NCBI RefSeq assembly: GCF_001436315.1
Contig: NZ_AYZA01000004.1
Coordinates: 62,001 to 126,000, forward strand
Source of the DNA: Ligilactobacillus aviarius subsp. aviarius DSM 20655
GTDB taxonomy: Bacteria > Bacillota > Bacilli > Lactobacillales > Lactobacillaceae
Direction of reading: 5' to 3'
DNA: 64,000 nt
Position numbers and translations under genes: made by a program. Every line of letters begins with the position of its first letter. Positions within the stretch are counted from its first letter, which is position 1. The notes below the pieces were generated by a model. That model was not told where the DNA came from, searched no databases, and saw nothing but the letters and a program-made list of their open reading frames with translations. Shown piece by piece: positions 38,554-47,658 of this stretch.

Positions 38554-39789
38554 TTAAGCCCAATCACCGTTTCGGAATACAGGAACGATCGTCCCGTCCT
38601 TTTTAATTCCATCAATGTTCATATCAGCTGACCCGACCATGAAATCAACATGGGCTTGACTAAAGTTGATTCCTTTAGCTTTAAGTTGATCTTTGCTCAT
38701 TTTGGTTCCGCCCTGAACGTTAAATGGATAAGCAGCCCCTAAAGCAAGGTGATCGCTTGCGTTTTCATCAAAGAGGGTATTAAAGAATGTAATTCCTGAT
38801 TGTGAAATCGGTGATGGATCCGGAACAAGGGAAACTTCACCAAGTGAACGAACACCTTCATCAGTTTCAAGAAGGTGATCAAGAACAGCTTGGCCTTTTT
38901 CAGCCGTTGCTTCGACAACTTTCCCGTCTTTAAATGTAAATTTCATATTTTCAAGAATGTTGCCGGCATAACTTAACGGTTTGGTTGAGGTTACGTAACC
39001 GTCGATTCGGCGATTATCAGGCGCAGTGAAACATTCTTCGGTTGGCATGTTAGCCATGAATTCGATTCCGGCAGCGTTTTTGCTTCCGCCGCCTTCCCAA
39101 ACGTGATTTTCAGGAAGACCGATCGTTAAATCAGTTCGCGGTGAAGTGTAGTGTAATGCACTGAATTGTTCCTTATTTAACCAGTCTTCTTTTTCGTGCA
39201 ACTTAGCATCGTGATCTTTCCAAGCTTGAATTGGATCTTCACGGTCGATCCGGGTTGTTTTGAAAATTTCTTCCCACAGACGGTCAACGGCGGCTTCACC
39301 CTTTAAATCAGGAAAGACGCGTTCAGCCCACGCTGGACTGGCAGCGGCAACAACTGTCCAACTTAAATCATTGTTTTGAGTTGCTTGCCGAACAGGCATT
39401 AAGGCTTTTCCGTTCGCGCTTTGGTATGCGGCAACCCGTTTTTGGTCAATTCCGCCAAATGCACCGGGATCTTCTGACATCACTGAGATCCGGCAGCAAC
39501 GGTGATCAGCAATGTATTGGGCTTCTTCCTTGGCAAATTCCGGAACATTTTCAAGAAATTCATCGCTTGCATGTTCAAGAAATTCACGTTGGGCAAAGGT
39601 ATCGCTCCATTTGATCATTACCTTTCCAGCACCGGCCTTGTAAGCTTCTTTAACGATTAAGTGGGCGAGGTGTTGTTGATCAACATTAATATAGAGAACA
39701 ACTTCTTGTCCGGGTTGGACATTGACTCCGACCTTAACGATTAATTCAGCATATTTTTGTAACTTTTCTTCAAAATTTGCAATTGTCAT
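38554..39789 (-). CDS. pepS: Aminopeptidase PepS (M29 family)
   Basis: Metallo-aminopeptidase of family M29 (thermophilic aminopeptidase type), 411 aa, cytoplasmic, active in peptide use. The metal-binding residues appear in AGIEFMANMPTEECFTAPD (two Glu), YVTSTKPL, and NASDHLALGAAYPF (His), with the final VDFMVGSADMNIDG (Asp). ATG follows AGGTTCC-type sequence weakly; the start agrees with the family N-terminus (FEEKLQKYAELIVKVG). A minus-strand TATGCTATCAT at 39820-39830 is a likely extended -10. It is monocistronic. Confidence 0.95.
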   Translation of the reverse strand: MTIANFEEKLQKYAELIVKVGVNVQPGQEVVLYINVDQQHLAHLIVKEAYKAGAGKVMIKWSDTFAQREFLEHASDEFLENVPEFAKEEAQYIADHRCCRISVMSEDPGAFGGIDQKRVAAYQSANGKALMPVRQATQNNDLSWTVVAAASPAWAERVFPDLKGEAAVDRLWEEIFKTTRIDREDPIQAWKDHDAKLHEKEDWLNKEQFSALHYTSPRTDLTIGLPENHVWEGGGSKNAAGIEFMANMPTEECFTAPDNRRIDGYVTSTKPLSYAGNILENMKFTFKDGKVVEATAEKGQAVLDHLLETDEGVRSLGEVSLVPDPSPISQSGITFFNTLFDENASDHLALGAAYPFNVQGGTKMSKDQLKAKGINFSQAHVDFMVGSADMNIDGIKKDGTIVPVFRNGDWA

Positions 39790-39819
39790 AGTAAGGAACC
39801 TCCATTCATCTTAATATAT

Positions 39820-39830
39820 ATGATAGCATA
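39820..39830 (-). promoter_or_regulatory. Extended -10 promoter of pepS
   Basis: On the minus strand TATG-C-TATCAT, the same motif class as in front of several other genes here. Confidence 0.5.
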
Positions 39831-39875
39831 GAAATGTAAGTGAAATTGATTATATAGGGCAAGAGGAGGATCTAT

Positions 39876-41018
39876 ATGGAAAAAATCAAAGTAATGACCG
39901 TTTTTGGGACGCGGCCAGAAGCAATTAAAATGGCCCCGCTTGTATTAGAATTGAACAAGCATGCTGATCAAATTGAAGCGGTGACGACCGTTACGGCTCA
40001 GCACCGGGAAATGTTGGATCAGGTGCTTGAAATTTTTAAGATCAAACCGGATTATGATTTAAACATTATGCACCAGGGGCAGAGCTTGAATGACATAACG
40101 GTTGATGTTTTAAATAAATTAAAAGGGGTCATTGAAACGGAAAAGCCAGACATTGTATTGGTTCATGGTGATACAACGACGACATTTGCAGCAAGTTTAG
40201 CGGCTTTTTATCAACAAGTTGCAGTTGGCCACGTTGAAGCTGGTTTGCGGACCTGGAATAAGTATTCACCATATCCGGAAGAAATGAACCGGCAAATGAC
40301 GGATGATCTTGCCGATTTATATTTTGCGCCAACGCAGCAAAGTAAGGATAATCTGTTGAAGGAAAATCATGCAGCCGCAAAGATTTTTATTACCGGTAAT
40401 ACAGCAATTGATGCGTTGCATGAAACCGTACAAGACAATTATCACCATGATATTTTAGAGCTTGTTGATCCCCAAAAGAAATTGATTTTAGTAACGATGC
40501 ACCGGCGGGAAAATCAAGGTGAACCAATGAAACGGGTCTTTAAGGCCATTCGCGATGTTGTTGAAACTCATCCGGGGATTGAAGTGATTTATCCGGTTCA
40601 TTTAAGCCCGGCGGTTCAAAAGGCAGCCCATGAGATCTTTGATCATGTTGACCGCGTTCATTTGATTGATCCGCTTGATGTGGTTGATTTTCACAATCTC
40701 GCTGCTCGCAGTTTCTTCATCATGTCAGATTCTGGCGGTGTTCAAGAAGAAGCTCCAGCACTTGGGAAACCAGTCCTTGTGCTGCGGGATACAACCGAGC
40801 GTCCAGAAGGAATTAAGGCGGGAACATTAAAACTCGTCGGAACGGATTATCAAACGGTTAAGACCGAAATGGAAACGCTGCTGGATGATCAAAAAGAATA
40901 TGAAGCAATGGCAAATGCTAAAAATCCATACGGTGATGGCCATGCCGCTCAACGAATCGTTGAAGCAATCCAGTATCATTTTGGTCAGCTTAAAGAACGG
41001 CCGGAAGAATTTAAGTAG
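39876..41018 (+). CDS. mnaA: UDP-N-acetylglucosamine 2-epimerase (non-hydrolysing)
   Basis: Interconverts UDP-GlcNAc and UDP-ManNAc, which feeds wall teichoic acid linkage units and other surface polysaccharides. It is 380 aa. The signatures are KVMTVFGTRPEAIKMAPL at the start, VHGDTTTTFAASLAAF, VGHVEAGLRTW, TGNTAIDAL, TMHRRENQGEP and SDSGGVQEEAP. GAGGAGG precedes ATG 39876. It is monocistronic with its own terminator and converges on the YfhO gene. Confidence 0.95.
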   Translation: MEKIKVMTVFGTRPEAIKMAPLVLELNKHADQIEAVTTVTAQHREMLDQVLEIFKIKPDYDLNIMHQGQSLNDITVDVLNKLKGVIETEKPDIVLVHGDTTTTFAASLAAFYQQVAVGHVEAGLRTWNKYSPYPEEMNRQMTDDLADLYFAPTQQSKDNLLKENHAAAKIFITGNTAIDALHETVQDNYHHDILELVDPQKKLILVTMHRRENQGEPMKRVFKAIRDVVETHPGIEVIYPVHLSPAVQKAAHEIFDHVDRVHLIDPLDVVDFHNLAARSFFIMSDSGGVQEEAPALGKPVLVLRDTTERPEGIKAGTLKLVGTDYQTVKTEMETLLDDQKEYEAMANAKNPYGDGHAAQRIVEAIQYHFGQLKERPEEFK

Positions 41019-41052
41019 AAAAAAAAGCGACATTAATTGTCGCGCTTTTTTT
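41019..41052. terminator. Terminator between mnaA and the YfhO gene
   Basis: AAAAAAAGCGACA/TGTCGCGCTTTTTTT with a short AT-rich loop. Confidence 0.85.
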
Positions 41053-41054
41053 AT

Positions 41055-43898
41055 CTATTCTTTTTTCTTACGAACGAGCGTGATTCCACCGCTAACTAAC
41101 GTAATGGTTATTCCAATCGCTGAAATGAGGATTCCAAGTTTTAATCCTGGAGTATGGTAGTTCAATTCAACGTGATGAACGCCGGCAGGAAGCTTGATTC
41201 CAATAAATGCGGTGTTCGTGCGCAGGAGCGGGACCTTTTTCCCGTTGACCGTGGCTTGCCACCCATCGGAGTACGGAATCGAAGAGGTCAAGATTCCCGG
41301 ACGCGTGGTCTTGATCGTTCCTTGAAGATGGTTTGACGATAATTTCAGCTGCCGCAACCGATTCTTTTGAATGGTTTGGACTTGGTGAGCATATTGGCTT
41401 CCAAGGGGTTCGGCAACCAGTTTCAAATTAAACGAGTAAGTCCCTAAATGGTTAAAGTTTAACGCAATTGTTTGCGGAATTTGAGGGTAAAATCCTAAAT
41501 TCATCGTTCCGTTTTTGACTTGTTTATAGAATGACAAAATTTGAGCTTTCGGTTGTTTGATAACTTCTTTTCCAAGTGGAGTAGTTGCCTGAATTTTAAA
41601 GCTTTGATCAGGCAGACCGCTAATAATGTTGTTTCGGAATGCCTGATAAGCACTTAATTTCGAGTTTTGGGTCAACTTTCCATCGCTCAAATGATAGTCG
41701 GCATTGGTTTGCTGCATTGTAATTTGTTGTTTCAACGTTAATGGTTGATAATGCAAGTTTTCAAATTCAAGGTGCAGTTCAGAATTCTTCAATGCTTTTT
41801 GCTGTTCGGGGGTCAAATTTTGAAGATCGAGAACAACTTTGTAACTTTCATTTGAATCAAGATGCTCGAGGTGTTGCGGATCAATCAGGTTTCCATTGCT
41901 TGAAATCAATTTAAACGGAAGGTTGATAACCTGTCCCTTAACAGACGCTTGCGGCAGACCGGTCGGTTGGTTGACTAAAACACCATCAGCAAGGGCCCGC
42001 TCTTTTTGAGTCGGACCGTAGGCTGCGTACTGGTCAGGGGTAAAGACCTTTGATTGCCAGTACATTAGTGGAAAATTCTGTTGGGTACGATACCGTAGGA
42101 TCCGGTCGTTTGTATACGTATTCAGCATTTGACTGGCATCGAGCGTATAGCCAGCCGGAATCTTAGCACTATTTGGTTGTTGGTGGTGAACAAAGAGGTA
42201 TTTAACCCCGAAAAAGTTATTTGCAACTGTCCGATCATCAAACTGGGCAAGCGGAATGTTAGCCTCAAATTGAGTGTTTTGCAGATTTTGAGCAAAGTCG
42301 CCAATTAATTTATTCTGTAATGAATAGTACGAGTTGATGGAATTAACGTTTGCTTGTTGGTTATTGTACATATGATACCCAGCACCGAAATCTGCATTTT
42401 GACTGATCGTTGAGATTCGATAACCGGTTTGATCAGTTAGTTGTTGGGCAAGCTTTCCGTATTGAATATCAGCAAGGCGCGAGTAACTTTTCCGCGGCAG
42501 CATTTCGTTTGAATATCTTTCATTAAAAGGAGCCTCAAAGTAAACAGCATTACAAATCACGTTTAATAAGACGACGCCAAGAAGAATTTGCCGCGCATGG
42601 TGCGGTTGATAATGGTGAATCAAAAGCAACGCGCCAAGGGTAACGAAAAGAAAGACAACGGGAATAAATATCTTTTCATTATTTTGGAAGAAGTAGTCCG
42701 CGCAAACATAAGCGATGTAAAGAATGGCTCCAATCGTAAACCCTTTGATGGTTTTTACAGATAAAGTTTCAAGGTTATCAGCAAGGGCCGCGCATGCTAA
42801 AGCAACTGGAAGGCATAACATTAACGTCCACCGGTTAGAAGGAGCCAAAAAGCCGTTGAAAACGGAAGCACACGCAGGAATAAGCAAAATAATGAAACTA
42901 ATGATCAAAACTGAGTTAATGATTCGATATTGTTTAAATACTTTGAAAGTGTATAAAATGGCAAAAAATGCGATGCTGGCAAAGCCAAGGGCACTCCAAA
43001 AGTAAAAGTCGCGGTTGCCGCCATTGATCAGTTGTCCCGGCAAGCTTAAATAGTAATATGCCGGATATACTTTTAATCCGTTGGCAAAGGTGCTTGAAGT
43101 CCGGGTTGAATTATGAACGGCAATAATTTCCGGAAGTAAGAGAACGGCCGCGTTGATAATGCTTAAAACCGTTGCGCCCGCCAGCTTAGCAAACAATTTT
43201 AGGTAGTTTTTCTTGGTTTTAAGATCCCATAATAGGCGCAAGCCTAAATATACAATGGCTCCTAAACCAAGGATATAGGCAAAGTAAAAGTTATTAATCA
43301 GCATCCACGTAAATGTGAACAGTAACGGCCAGACAGATCTTCCTTGAATGACCCGTTCAAGATTGACGATCAAAATTGGAAAGATAATAAACGGCAGGGT
43401 AAAGAACGGTTGGGCAACGTTTGAGTAAAGCAGAAAAGCATTAAAAAGGTAGACAAGCGCGCCGATAACAACCGACGAATCTTTTAATTTTAAATGGAAT
43501 GCACACCAGCAAAATGCTAAACCGGCACAGTATAGCCGCAAAACGATTAGTAATTGATATGCGAAAATCATTTTACTTGCTGGGAAAAGCAAAACAAGGT
43601 ATGCAAAAATGTCACCAAATAAATAGTAAGCATCAACTTGGAAAGCATCGCCGCCAAGTCCCATATGCCACGACCAACCGGGGAGGGCCGCAAGGGATGG
43701 ATGGTGGATAAAGTTTAGTAAGCATTTGCGAAATTCGATTAAAAGCGGCAAATGCTGATTAGCACCATCGAGTCGCCAAATTAACGAATGTCCGGTGACC
43801 AAGTAAGTTCCGTACACAAATAAAGCAACGATTAAAAATGTTGCGGTGTATTTTAAATATCCGAATTTATGGCTTTGACGATCAAACGAAAATTCCAC
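41055..43898 (-). CDS. YfhO-family membrane protein
   Basis: A 947-aa polytopic protein of the YfhO family. About a dozen transmembrane helices fill residues ~15-470. A large extracytoplasmic part (~480-900) follows, then a last helix (~918-940, GILISAIGITITLVSGG) and a basic end. In Bacillus YfhO is the predicted flippase partner or transferase for CsbB-dependent sugar addition to lipoteichoic acid. A CsbB-type gene lies just upstream here, although a terminator stands between them. The HWQLDGANQHLPL-like stretch (read IWRLDGANQHLPLL) near residue 40 is characteristic. GTG 43898 is 8 nt after AGGAGG; TTG 43901 is also possible. Confidence 0.88.
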   Translation of the reverse strand: MEFSFDRQSHKFGYLKYTATFLIVALFVYGTYLVTGHSLIWRLDGANQHLPLLIEFRKCLLNFIHHPSLAALPGWSWHMGLGGDAFQVDAYYLFGDIFAYLVLLFPASKMIFAYQLLIVLRLYCAGLAFCWCAFHLKLKDSSVVIGALVYLFNAFLLYSNVAQPFFTLPFIIFPILIVNLERVIQGRSVWPLLFTFTWMLINNFYFAYILGLGAIVYLGLRLLWDLKTKKNYLKLFAKLAGATVLSIINAAVLLLPEIIAVHNSTRTSSTFANGLKVYPAYYYLSLPGQLINGGNRDFYFWSALGFASIAFFAILYTFKVFKQYRIINSVLIISFIILLIPACASVFNGFLAPSNRWTLMLCLPVALACAALADNLETLSVKTIKGFTIGAILYIAYVCADYFFQNNEKIFIPVVFLFVTLGALLLIHHYQPHHARQILLGVVLLNVICNAVYFEAPFNERYSNEMLPRKSYSRLADIQYGKLAQQLTDQTGYRISTISQNADFGAGYHMYNNQQANVNSINSYYSLQNKLIGDFAQNLQNTQFEANIPLAQFDDRTVANNFFGVKYLFVHHQQPNSAKIPAGYTLDASQMLNTYTNDRILRYRTQQNFPLMYWQSKVFTPDQYAAYGPTQKERALADGVLVNQPTGLPQASVKGQVINLPFKLISSNGNLIDPQHLEHLDSNESYKVVLDLQNLTPEQQKALKNSELHLEFENLHYQPLTLKQQITMQQTNADYHLSDGKLTQNSKLSAYQAFRNNIISGLPDQSFKIQATTPLGKEVIKQPKAQILSFYKQVKNGTMNLGFYPQIPQTIALNFNHLGTYSFNLKLVAEPLGSQYAHQVQTIQKNRLRQLKLSSNHLQGTIKTTRPGILTSSIPYSDGWQATVNGKKVPLLRTNTAFIGIKLPAGVHHVELNYHTPGLKLGILISAIGITITLVSGGITLVRKKKE

Positions 43899-44000
43899 CA
43901 AAAGGCCCTCCTTACATTATTCTCTCTTTATTTTAAAGCATGAAATCTAAAAAGAGAAGAGGGCGAAAAAGCTTTAAGAATCAAAGAATCGGGCATATTA

Positions 44001-44033
44001 AAAAATAACCGTGAGCGAACTCACGGTTATTTA
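44001..44033 (-). terminator. Terminator after the glycosyltransferase gene
   Basis: AAATAACCGTGAG/CTCACGGTTATTT with a CGAA loop. It would limit readthrough from the glycosyltransferase into the YfhO gene. Confidence 0.8.
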
Positions 44034-44044
44034 ATGCTTCAAAG

Positions 44045-44977
44045 TTATTTTTTCTCTTTCAAAATGTATACTGGACGATTCTTGACTTCCATGAAAATCT
44101 TGCCGATATATTTACCGACGATTCCGAGACAAAGGAGTTGAATTCCTCCAATAAAAAGGAAAATGCATACCATGGATGCCCATCCAAATGCTGAACCGCC
44201 GTATAGAAGTTTTCTTGCAATTACGAAAATAATCCCGATAACGGATGCAACTGATGAAAGTAATCCAACGTATGACGCAATGTTTAACGGCGTTTGGGAG
44301 AAGGAAACAATTCCATCAATTGAGTATTTCAATAAACTCCAAAAGTTCCAGCTTGTTTTACCAGCAACCCGTTCTTTGTTTTGGTATTCCAGGTATTTCG
44401 TCTTAAATCCGACCCAACTGAAAATTCCTTTTGAGAACCGGTTGTATTCAGACATTGAAAGAATTGCATCGACCATTTGCCGGGTCATTAAACGGTAATC
44501 ACGGGCACCATCAACGATTTCAGTGTCGGAAATTTTGTTGATCAACTTGTAAAACATGTGGGCAAAGAATGACCGGATCGGTGGTTCACCCTTGCGATCG
44601 ACTCGCCGTGTTCCAACACAGTCGTATTCGCCAGATTCAAGATAACCAAGCATTTTTGGTAATAATTCAGGCGGATCTTGAAGATCGACGTCCATTACCG
44701 CAACATAATCCCCCGTTGCTTGTTGTAATCCGCAGTAGAGGCCGGCTTCTTTTCCAAAATTCCGTGAAAATGAGGCATAGTGAACATGTTCCGGATCTTT
44801 TTGTTGAAGTTTCCGTAATTCACCAAGGGTATTGTCTGATGAGCCATCATCAATAAACCAGTATTCGAGTTCAATATTTGGTAATTGCGGGGCAACCTTT
44901 TCAACGGCGTCATAGAATAACGGAATTGATTCTTCCTCGCAATAGCAAGGTACAATGATTGAAAGTTTTTTTGTCAT
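44045..44977 (-). CDS. Family 2 glycosyltransferase, CsbB/GtrB type
   Basis: A 310-aa membrane-bound GT2 enzyme. The N-terminal catalytic domain has LSIIVPCYCEEESIP, WFIDDGSSDNT and the metal-binding DVDLQDPPELLP. Two C-terminal transmembrane helices follow (~228-255 and ~268-295). Such enzymes load a sugar from UDP-sugar onto undecaprenyl phosphate for later transfer outside the membrane. The neighbouring YfhO gene supplies the expected partner, as in Bacillus csbB-yfhO. The AGAGGAG site is 13 nt from the ATG, an unusually long spacing that may lower translation. Confidence 0.92.
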   Translation of the reverse strand: MTKKLSIIVPCYCEEESIPLFYDAVEKVAPQLPNIELEYWFIDDGSSDNTLGELRKLQQKDPEHVHYASFSRNFGKEAGLYCGLQQATGDYVAVMDVDLQDPPELLPKMLGYLESGEYDCVGTRRVDRKGEPPIRSFFAHMFYKLINKISDTEIVDGARDYRLMTRQMVDAILSMSEYNRFSKGIFSWVGFKTKYLEYQNKERVAGKTSWNFWSLLKYSIDGIVSFSQTPLNIASYVGLLSSVASVIGIIFVIARKLLYGGSAFGWASMVCIFLFIGGIQLLCLGIVGKYIGKIFMEVKNRPVYILKEKK

Positions 44978-44987
44978 GATTGTTATG

Positions 44988-45440
44988 TTACTCCTCTAAT
45001 TTAGCTACTAATTGATCTGTAAATTGATCAAGGGTATCAAGGTCTTCGTCAGTGTCAGGTGAAAGATTGATTTTAACGTCCGGCGCCCCTTGAATTGCGC
45101 CGGCTTCTTTTAATACACGACTAAACTCATCAACTGCGGTGCAATAATATTCGCCATAGAATGTATCACCTGATCCAGCAACTCCATATATTTTGCCTGA
45201 CAAATCAGTTTCTTGTAGATCGTCGAAGAAATCCATCCCTTCATCTGGCAAATTTCCTTCATCGTAGGTATAAGGACATACGATGCACAGGTCAGCATCT
45301 TCAAAATCGCTGACATCGGCTTGTGAAATTTCATCAACTTGAACATCAAGCCCCTGATCTTCAAGATTTTCAGCAATGATATCAGCAATGTCTTCGTTAT
45401 TTCCGGTAATTGTTGCGAAAACGATCTCTGCTTTGGCCAA
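44988..45440 (-). CDS. Flavodoxin
   Basis: A 150-aa FMN-binding flavodoxin. The phosphate loop is VFATITGNNEDIADI, and the aromatic flavin loops read CPYTYDEGNLPD and AGSGDTFYGEYYC. TTG 45440 (LAKAEIVF) is the likely start because AAAGGAGG lies 7 nt before it; the in-frame ATG at 45467 has no site. It ends 10 nt before the glycosyltransferase start, so the two are probably co-transcribed. Its electron-transfer partner is not evident in the window. Confidence 0.92.
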   Translation of the reverse strand: MAKAEIVFATITGNNEDIADIIAENLEDQGLDVQVDEISQADVSDFEDADLCIVCPYTYDEGNLPDEGMDFFDDLQETDLSGKIYGVAGSGDTFYGEYYCTAVDEFSRVLKEAGAIQGAPDVKINLSPDTDEDLDTLDQFTDQLVAKLEE

Positions 45441-45555
45441 TGGAATGCCTCCTTTCCGTAAACCCATATTTTTTCATTATACCAAATTATATCAAAAATC
45501 AGCGGTAAACGTGAGAATTGTTTATTAGAATTTACCGAATAGTAATAAGTTAAGG

Positions 45556-45561
45556 TATAAT
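45556..45561 (+). promoter_or_regulatory. -10 element of map
   Basis: TATAAT at 45556-45561. Upstream is an inverted repeat CGGTAAA/TTTACCG (45503-45509 with 45532-45538) of unknown role. Confidence 0.5.
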
Positions 45562-45602
45562 GAAAAAGAATAATAATTTGATTCGGAATGGAGGATAATT
45601 AA

Positions 45603-46397
45603 ATGATTACATTAAAGTCGCCACGCGAAATTAAAGAAATGGCAGTTTCAGGCGCAATTTTAGCTGGGATGCACGTTGGATTGCGTGACATTGTTAAACC
45701 TGGGGTATCAAGTTGGGAAGTTGAAAAATTTGCCCGCAAGTACTTCAAAGAACATGATGCAATTCCTGAACAAATTGGATTTGAAGGATACAAGTATGCA
45801 ACATGTGTCAGTGTTAATGATGAAATCTGTCATGCCTTTCCACGGAAAAATTTGATTTTTAAGGAAGGCGATCTGGTTAAAATTGATACGGTTGTTAACT
45901 ATCATGGAGCAATGAGCGATTCATGCTGGAGTTATGTTGTTGGGAAACCAAGTCCAGAAGTTGAACGCTTAATGGAAGTTACAAAGAAAGCTTTGTACCT
46001 TGGAATTGATCAAGCTCAAGTTGGCAACCGAATCGGTGATATCGGGGCTGCAATTCAACATTATACGGAAGATGAAAACGGCTATGGCGATGTCCGGGAA
46101 TTCATCGGCCATGGAATTGGACCAACGATGCACGAATCACCGAATGTTCCGCACTATGGTGAAGCCGGAAAGGGAATGCGCCTTCGTGAAGGAATGACAA
46201 TTACCATTGAACCAATGATCAATACCGGGACATGGCGGGCAGTGATGGATGATCCGAACGGCTGGACAGCCCGGACAGCAGACGGCGGTCTTTCATGCCA
46301 ATATGAACATACAATTGTAATTACCAAAGACGGCCCCAAGATTTTAACATCACAAGATCCAGCAATGGACGAAAAATACCTGTATAAATTTAAGTAA
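45603..46397 (+). CDS. map: Methionine aminopeptidase type I
   Basis: Removes the initiator methionine from new proteins. It is 264 aa with the pita-bread fold markers: CVSVNDEICHAFP, DTVVNYHGAMSDSCW (metal Asp residues), FIGHGIGPTMHESPNVPHYG (His) and TITIEPMINTG with the later YEHTIVIT (Glu). GGAGGATAATT precedes the ATG. It is slightly longer than the E. coli type at its C-terminus, as is common in lactobacilli. It is monocistronic; a weak AAATCCT/AGGATTT hairpin (46396-46425) may end it. Confidence 0.96.
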   Translation: MITLKSPREIKEMAVSGAILAGMHVGLRDIVKPGVSSWEVEKFARKYFKEHDAIPEQIGFEGYKYATCVSVNDEICHAFPRKNLIFKEGDLVKIDTVVNYHGAMSDSCWSYVVGKPSPEVERLMEVTKKALYLGIDQAQVGNRIGDIGAAIQHYTEDENGYGDVREFIGHGIGPTMHESPNVPHYGEAGKGMRLREGMTITIEPMINTGTWRAVMDDPNGWTARTADGGLSCQYEHTIVITKDGPKILTSQDPAMDEKYLYKFK

Positions 46398-46431
46398 ATC
46401 CTAATAATCATTAAGATAAGGATTTGCTTTT
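46396..46431 (+). terminator. Weak hairpin after map
   Basis: AAATCCT pairs with AGGATTT and is followed by GCTTTTAAAA. It is a candidate terminator only. Confidence 0.35.
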
Positions 46432-46548
46432 AAAATCAAAATAGCCAAAACGTTGATTTAATCATAAATGTCCAATAATTTAATCTTTGTGTAAATTAAA
46501 CTTTTCTCAGATAAGTAAGTAAATCCTTACCAAAAATCGATAATTTAC

Positions 46549-46576
46549 TTGTCAAAGAATTATTTATTGGTATAAT
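46549..46576 (+). promoter_or_regulatory. Strong promoter of galU
   Basis: TTGTCA (46549-46554), a 16-nt spacer ending TGG, and TATAAT (46571-46576), so both a near-consensus -35 and an extended -10 are present. An inverted repeat AAGTAAAT/ATTTACTT (46517-46524 with 46543-46550) abuts the -35 and could be an operator. The rest of the 243-nt gap holds nothing else I can identify. Confidence 0.75.
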
Positions 46577-46640
46577 TACACTAGATATTTGATTATCTTT
46601 TTAGATAAATACACCAATAAATTTAGATAGGGGTATAACA

Positions 46641-47513
46641 ATGAAAGTTAGAAAAGCTGTTATTCCTGCAGCCGGATTAGGGACACGGTTCCTTCCAGCC
46701 ACAAAGGCTTTGGCAAAGGAAATGTTCCCAATTATTGACAAACCTACAATTCAATACATCGTTGAAGAAGCACGTAAGTCAGGAATCGAAGACATTTTAG
46801 TTGTTACAGGAAAGGGTAAGCGGCCAATCGAAGACCACTTCGACTCAGTTCCTGAACTTGAACAAAACTTGAAAGCAAAGGGCAAGAACGACTTACTCGA
46901 ACTTGTTCAACAAACAACGGACATTAACTTGTACTTTATCCGTCAATCACATCCACGTGGTTTAGGGGATGCGGTTTTGATGGCCAAGGACTTTGTTGGG
47001 AACGAACCATTTGTTGTCATGTTAGGTGACGATATTATGGACGACAAGGTTCCGTTGACGAAACAATTGATTGACCGCTATGAAGAAACACATGCTTCAA
47101 CATTAGCTGTGATGAAGGTTCCGCATGAAGAAGTTAACAAGTACGGTGTAATTGACCCGGTTACTGAAACTAAACCAGGTTTATTTGACGTTAATAAATT
47201 TGTTGAAAAGCCAGATGTTGATAAGGCACCATCTGACTTAGCAATCATCGGTCGTTACTTATTAACACCTGAAATTTTTGATATGCTTGAAACTCAAAAG
47301 CCAGGTGCTGGTAATGAAATCCAATTAACGGATGCAATTGACCGGTTGAACCAAATTCAACGCGTATTTGCTCATGAATTTAAGGGTAACCGTTATGATG
47401 TGGGTTACAAGTTTGGCTATTTGAAGACTTCAATTCAATTTGGATTGAAACACCCAGAAGTAAGTGCTGACTTAAAGGCATACATCAAGGAATTAGCAAA
47501 AACACTTAAGTAA
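46641..47513 (+). CDS. galU: UTP-glucose-1-phosphate uridylyltransferase GalU
   Basis: Makes UDP-glucose for teichoic acid glucosylation, glycolipids and exopolysaccharide. It is 290 aa with the signatures [55 protein letters not shown] and [10 protein letters not shown]. It uses codons typical of highly expressed genes here, in keeping with its strong promoter. A hairpin terminator follows. Confidence 0.97.
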   Translation: MKVRKAVIPAAGLGTRFLPATKALAKEMFPIIDKPTIQYIVEEARKSGIEDILVVTGKGKRPIEDHFDSVPELEQNLKAKGKNDLLELVQQTTDINLYFIRQSHPRGLGDAVLMAKDFVGNEPFVVMLGDDIMDDKVPLTKQLIDRYEETHASTLAVMKVPHEEVNKYGVIDPVTETKPGLFDVNKFVEKPDVDKAPSDLAIIGRYLLTPEIFDMLETQKPGAGNEIQLTDAIDRLNQIQRVFAHEFKGNRYDVGYKFGYLKTSIQFGLKHPEVSADLKAYIKELAKTLK

Positions 47514-47532
47514 TTCATGACATTAATTATGG

Positions 47533-47568
47533 AAGGTCGTGACGAGAGTCCGACCTTTTTATTTTTTG
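47533..47568 (+). terminator. Terminator after galU
   Basis: AAGGTCG/CGACCTT stem followed by TTTATTTTTT. Confidence 0.75.
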
Positions 47569-47658
47569 TAATCATAATTTAACGGGAAATCCTTATTTAA
47601 AGTGGTTTAATAAGGGTATGTGCGTTTTATTAATTGAAATAAGCAAAGGAATTACAAA

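Noticed and set aside
45503-45538. Inverted repeat CGGTAAA/TTTACCG before map
   Set aside because: Only 7 bp with a 22-nt spacer in AT-rich sequence. Chance is likely, so it is only mentioned with the map promoter.
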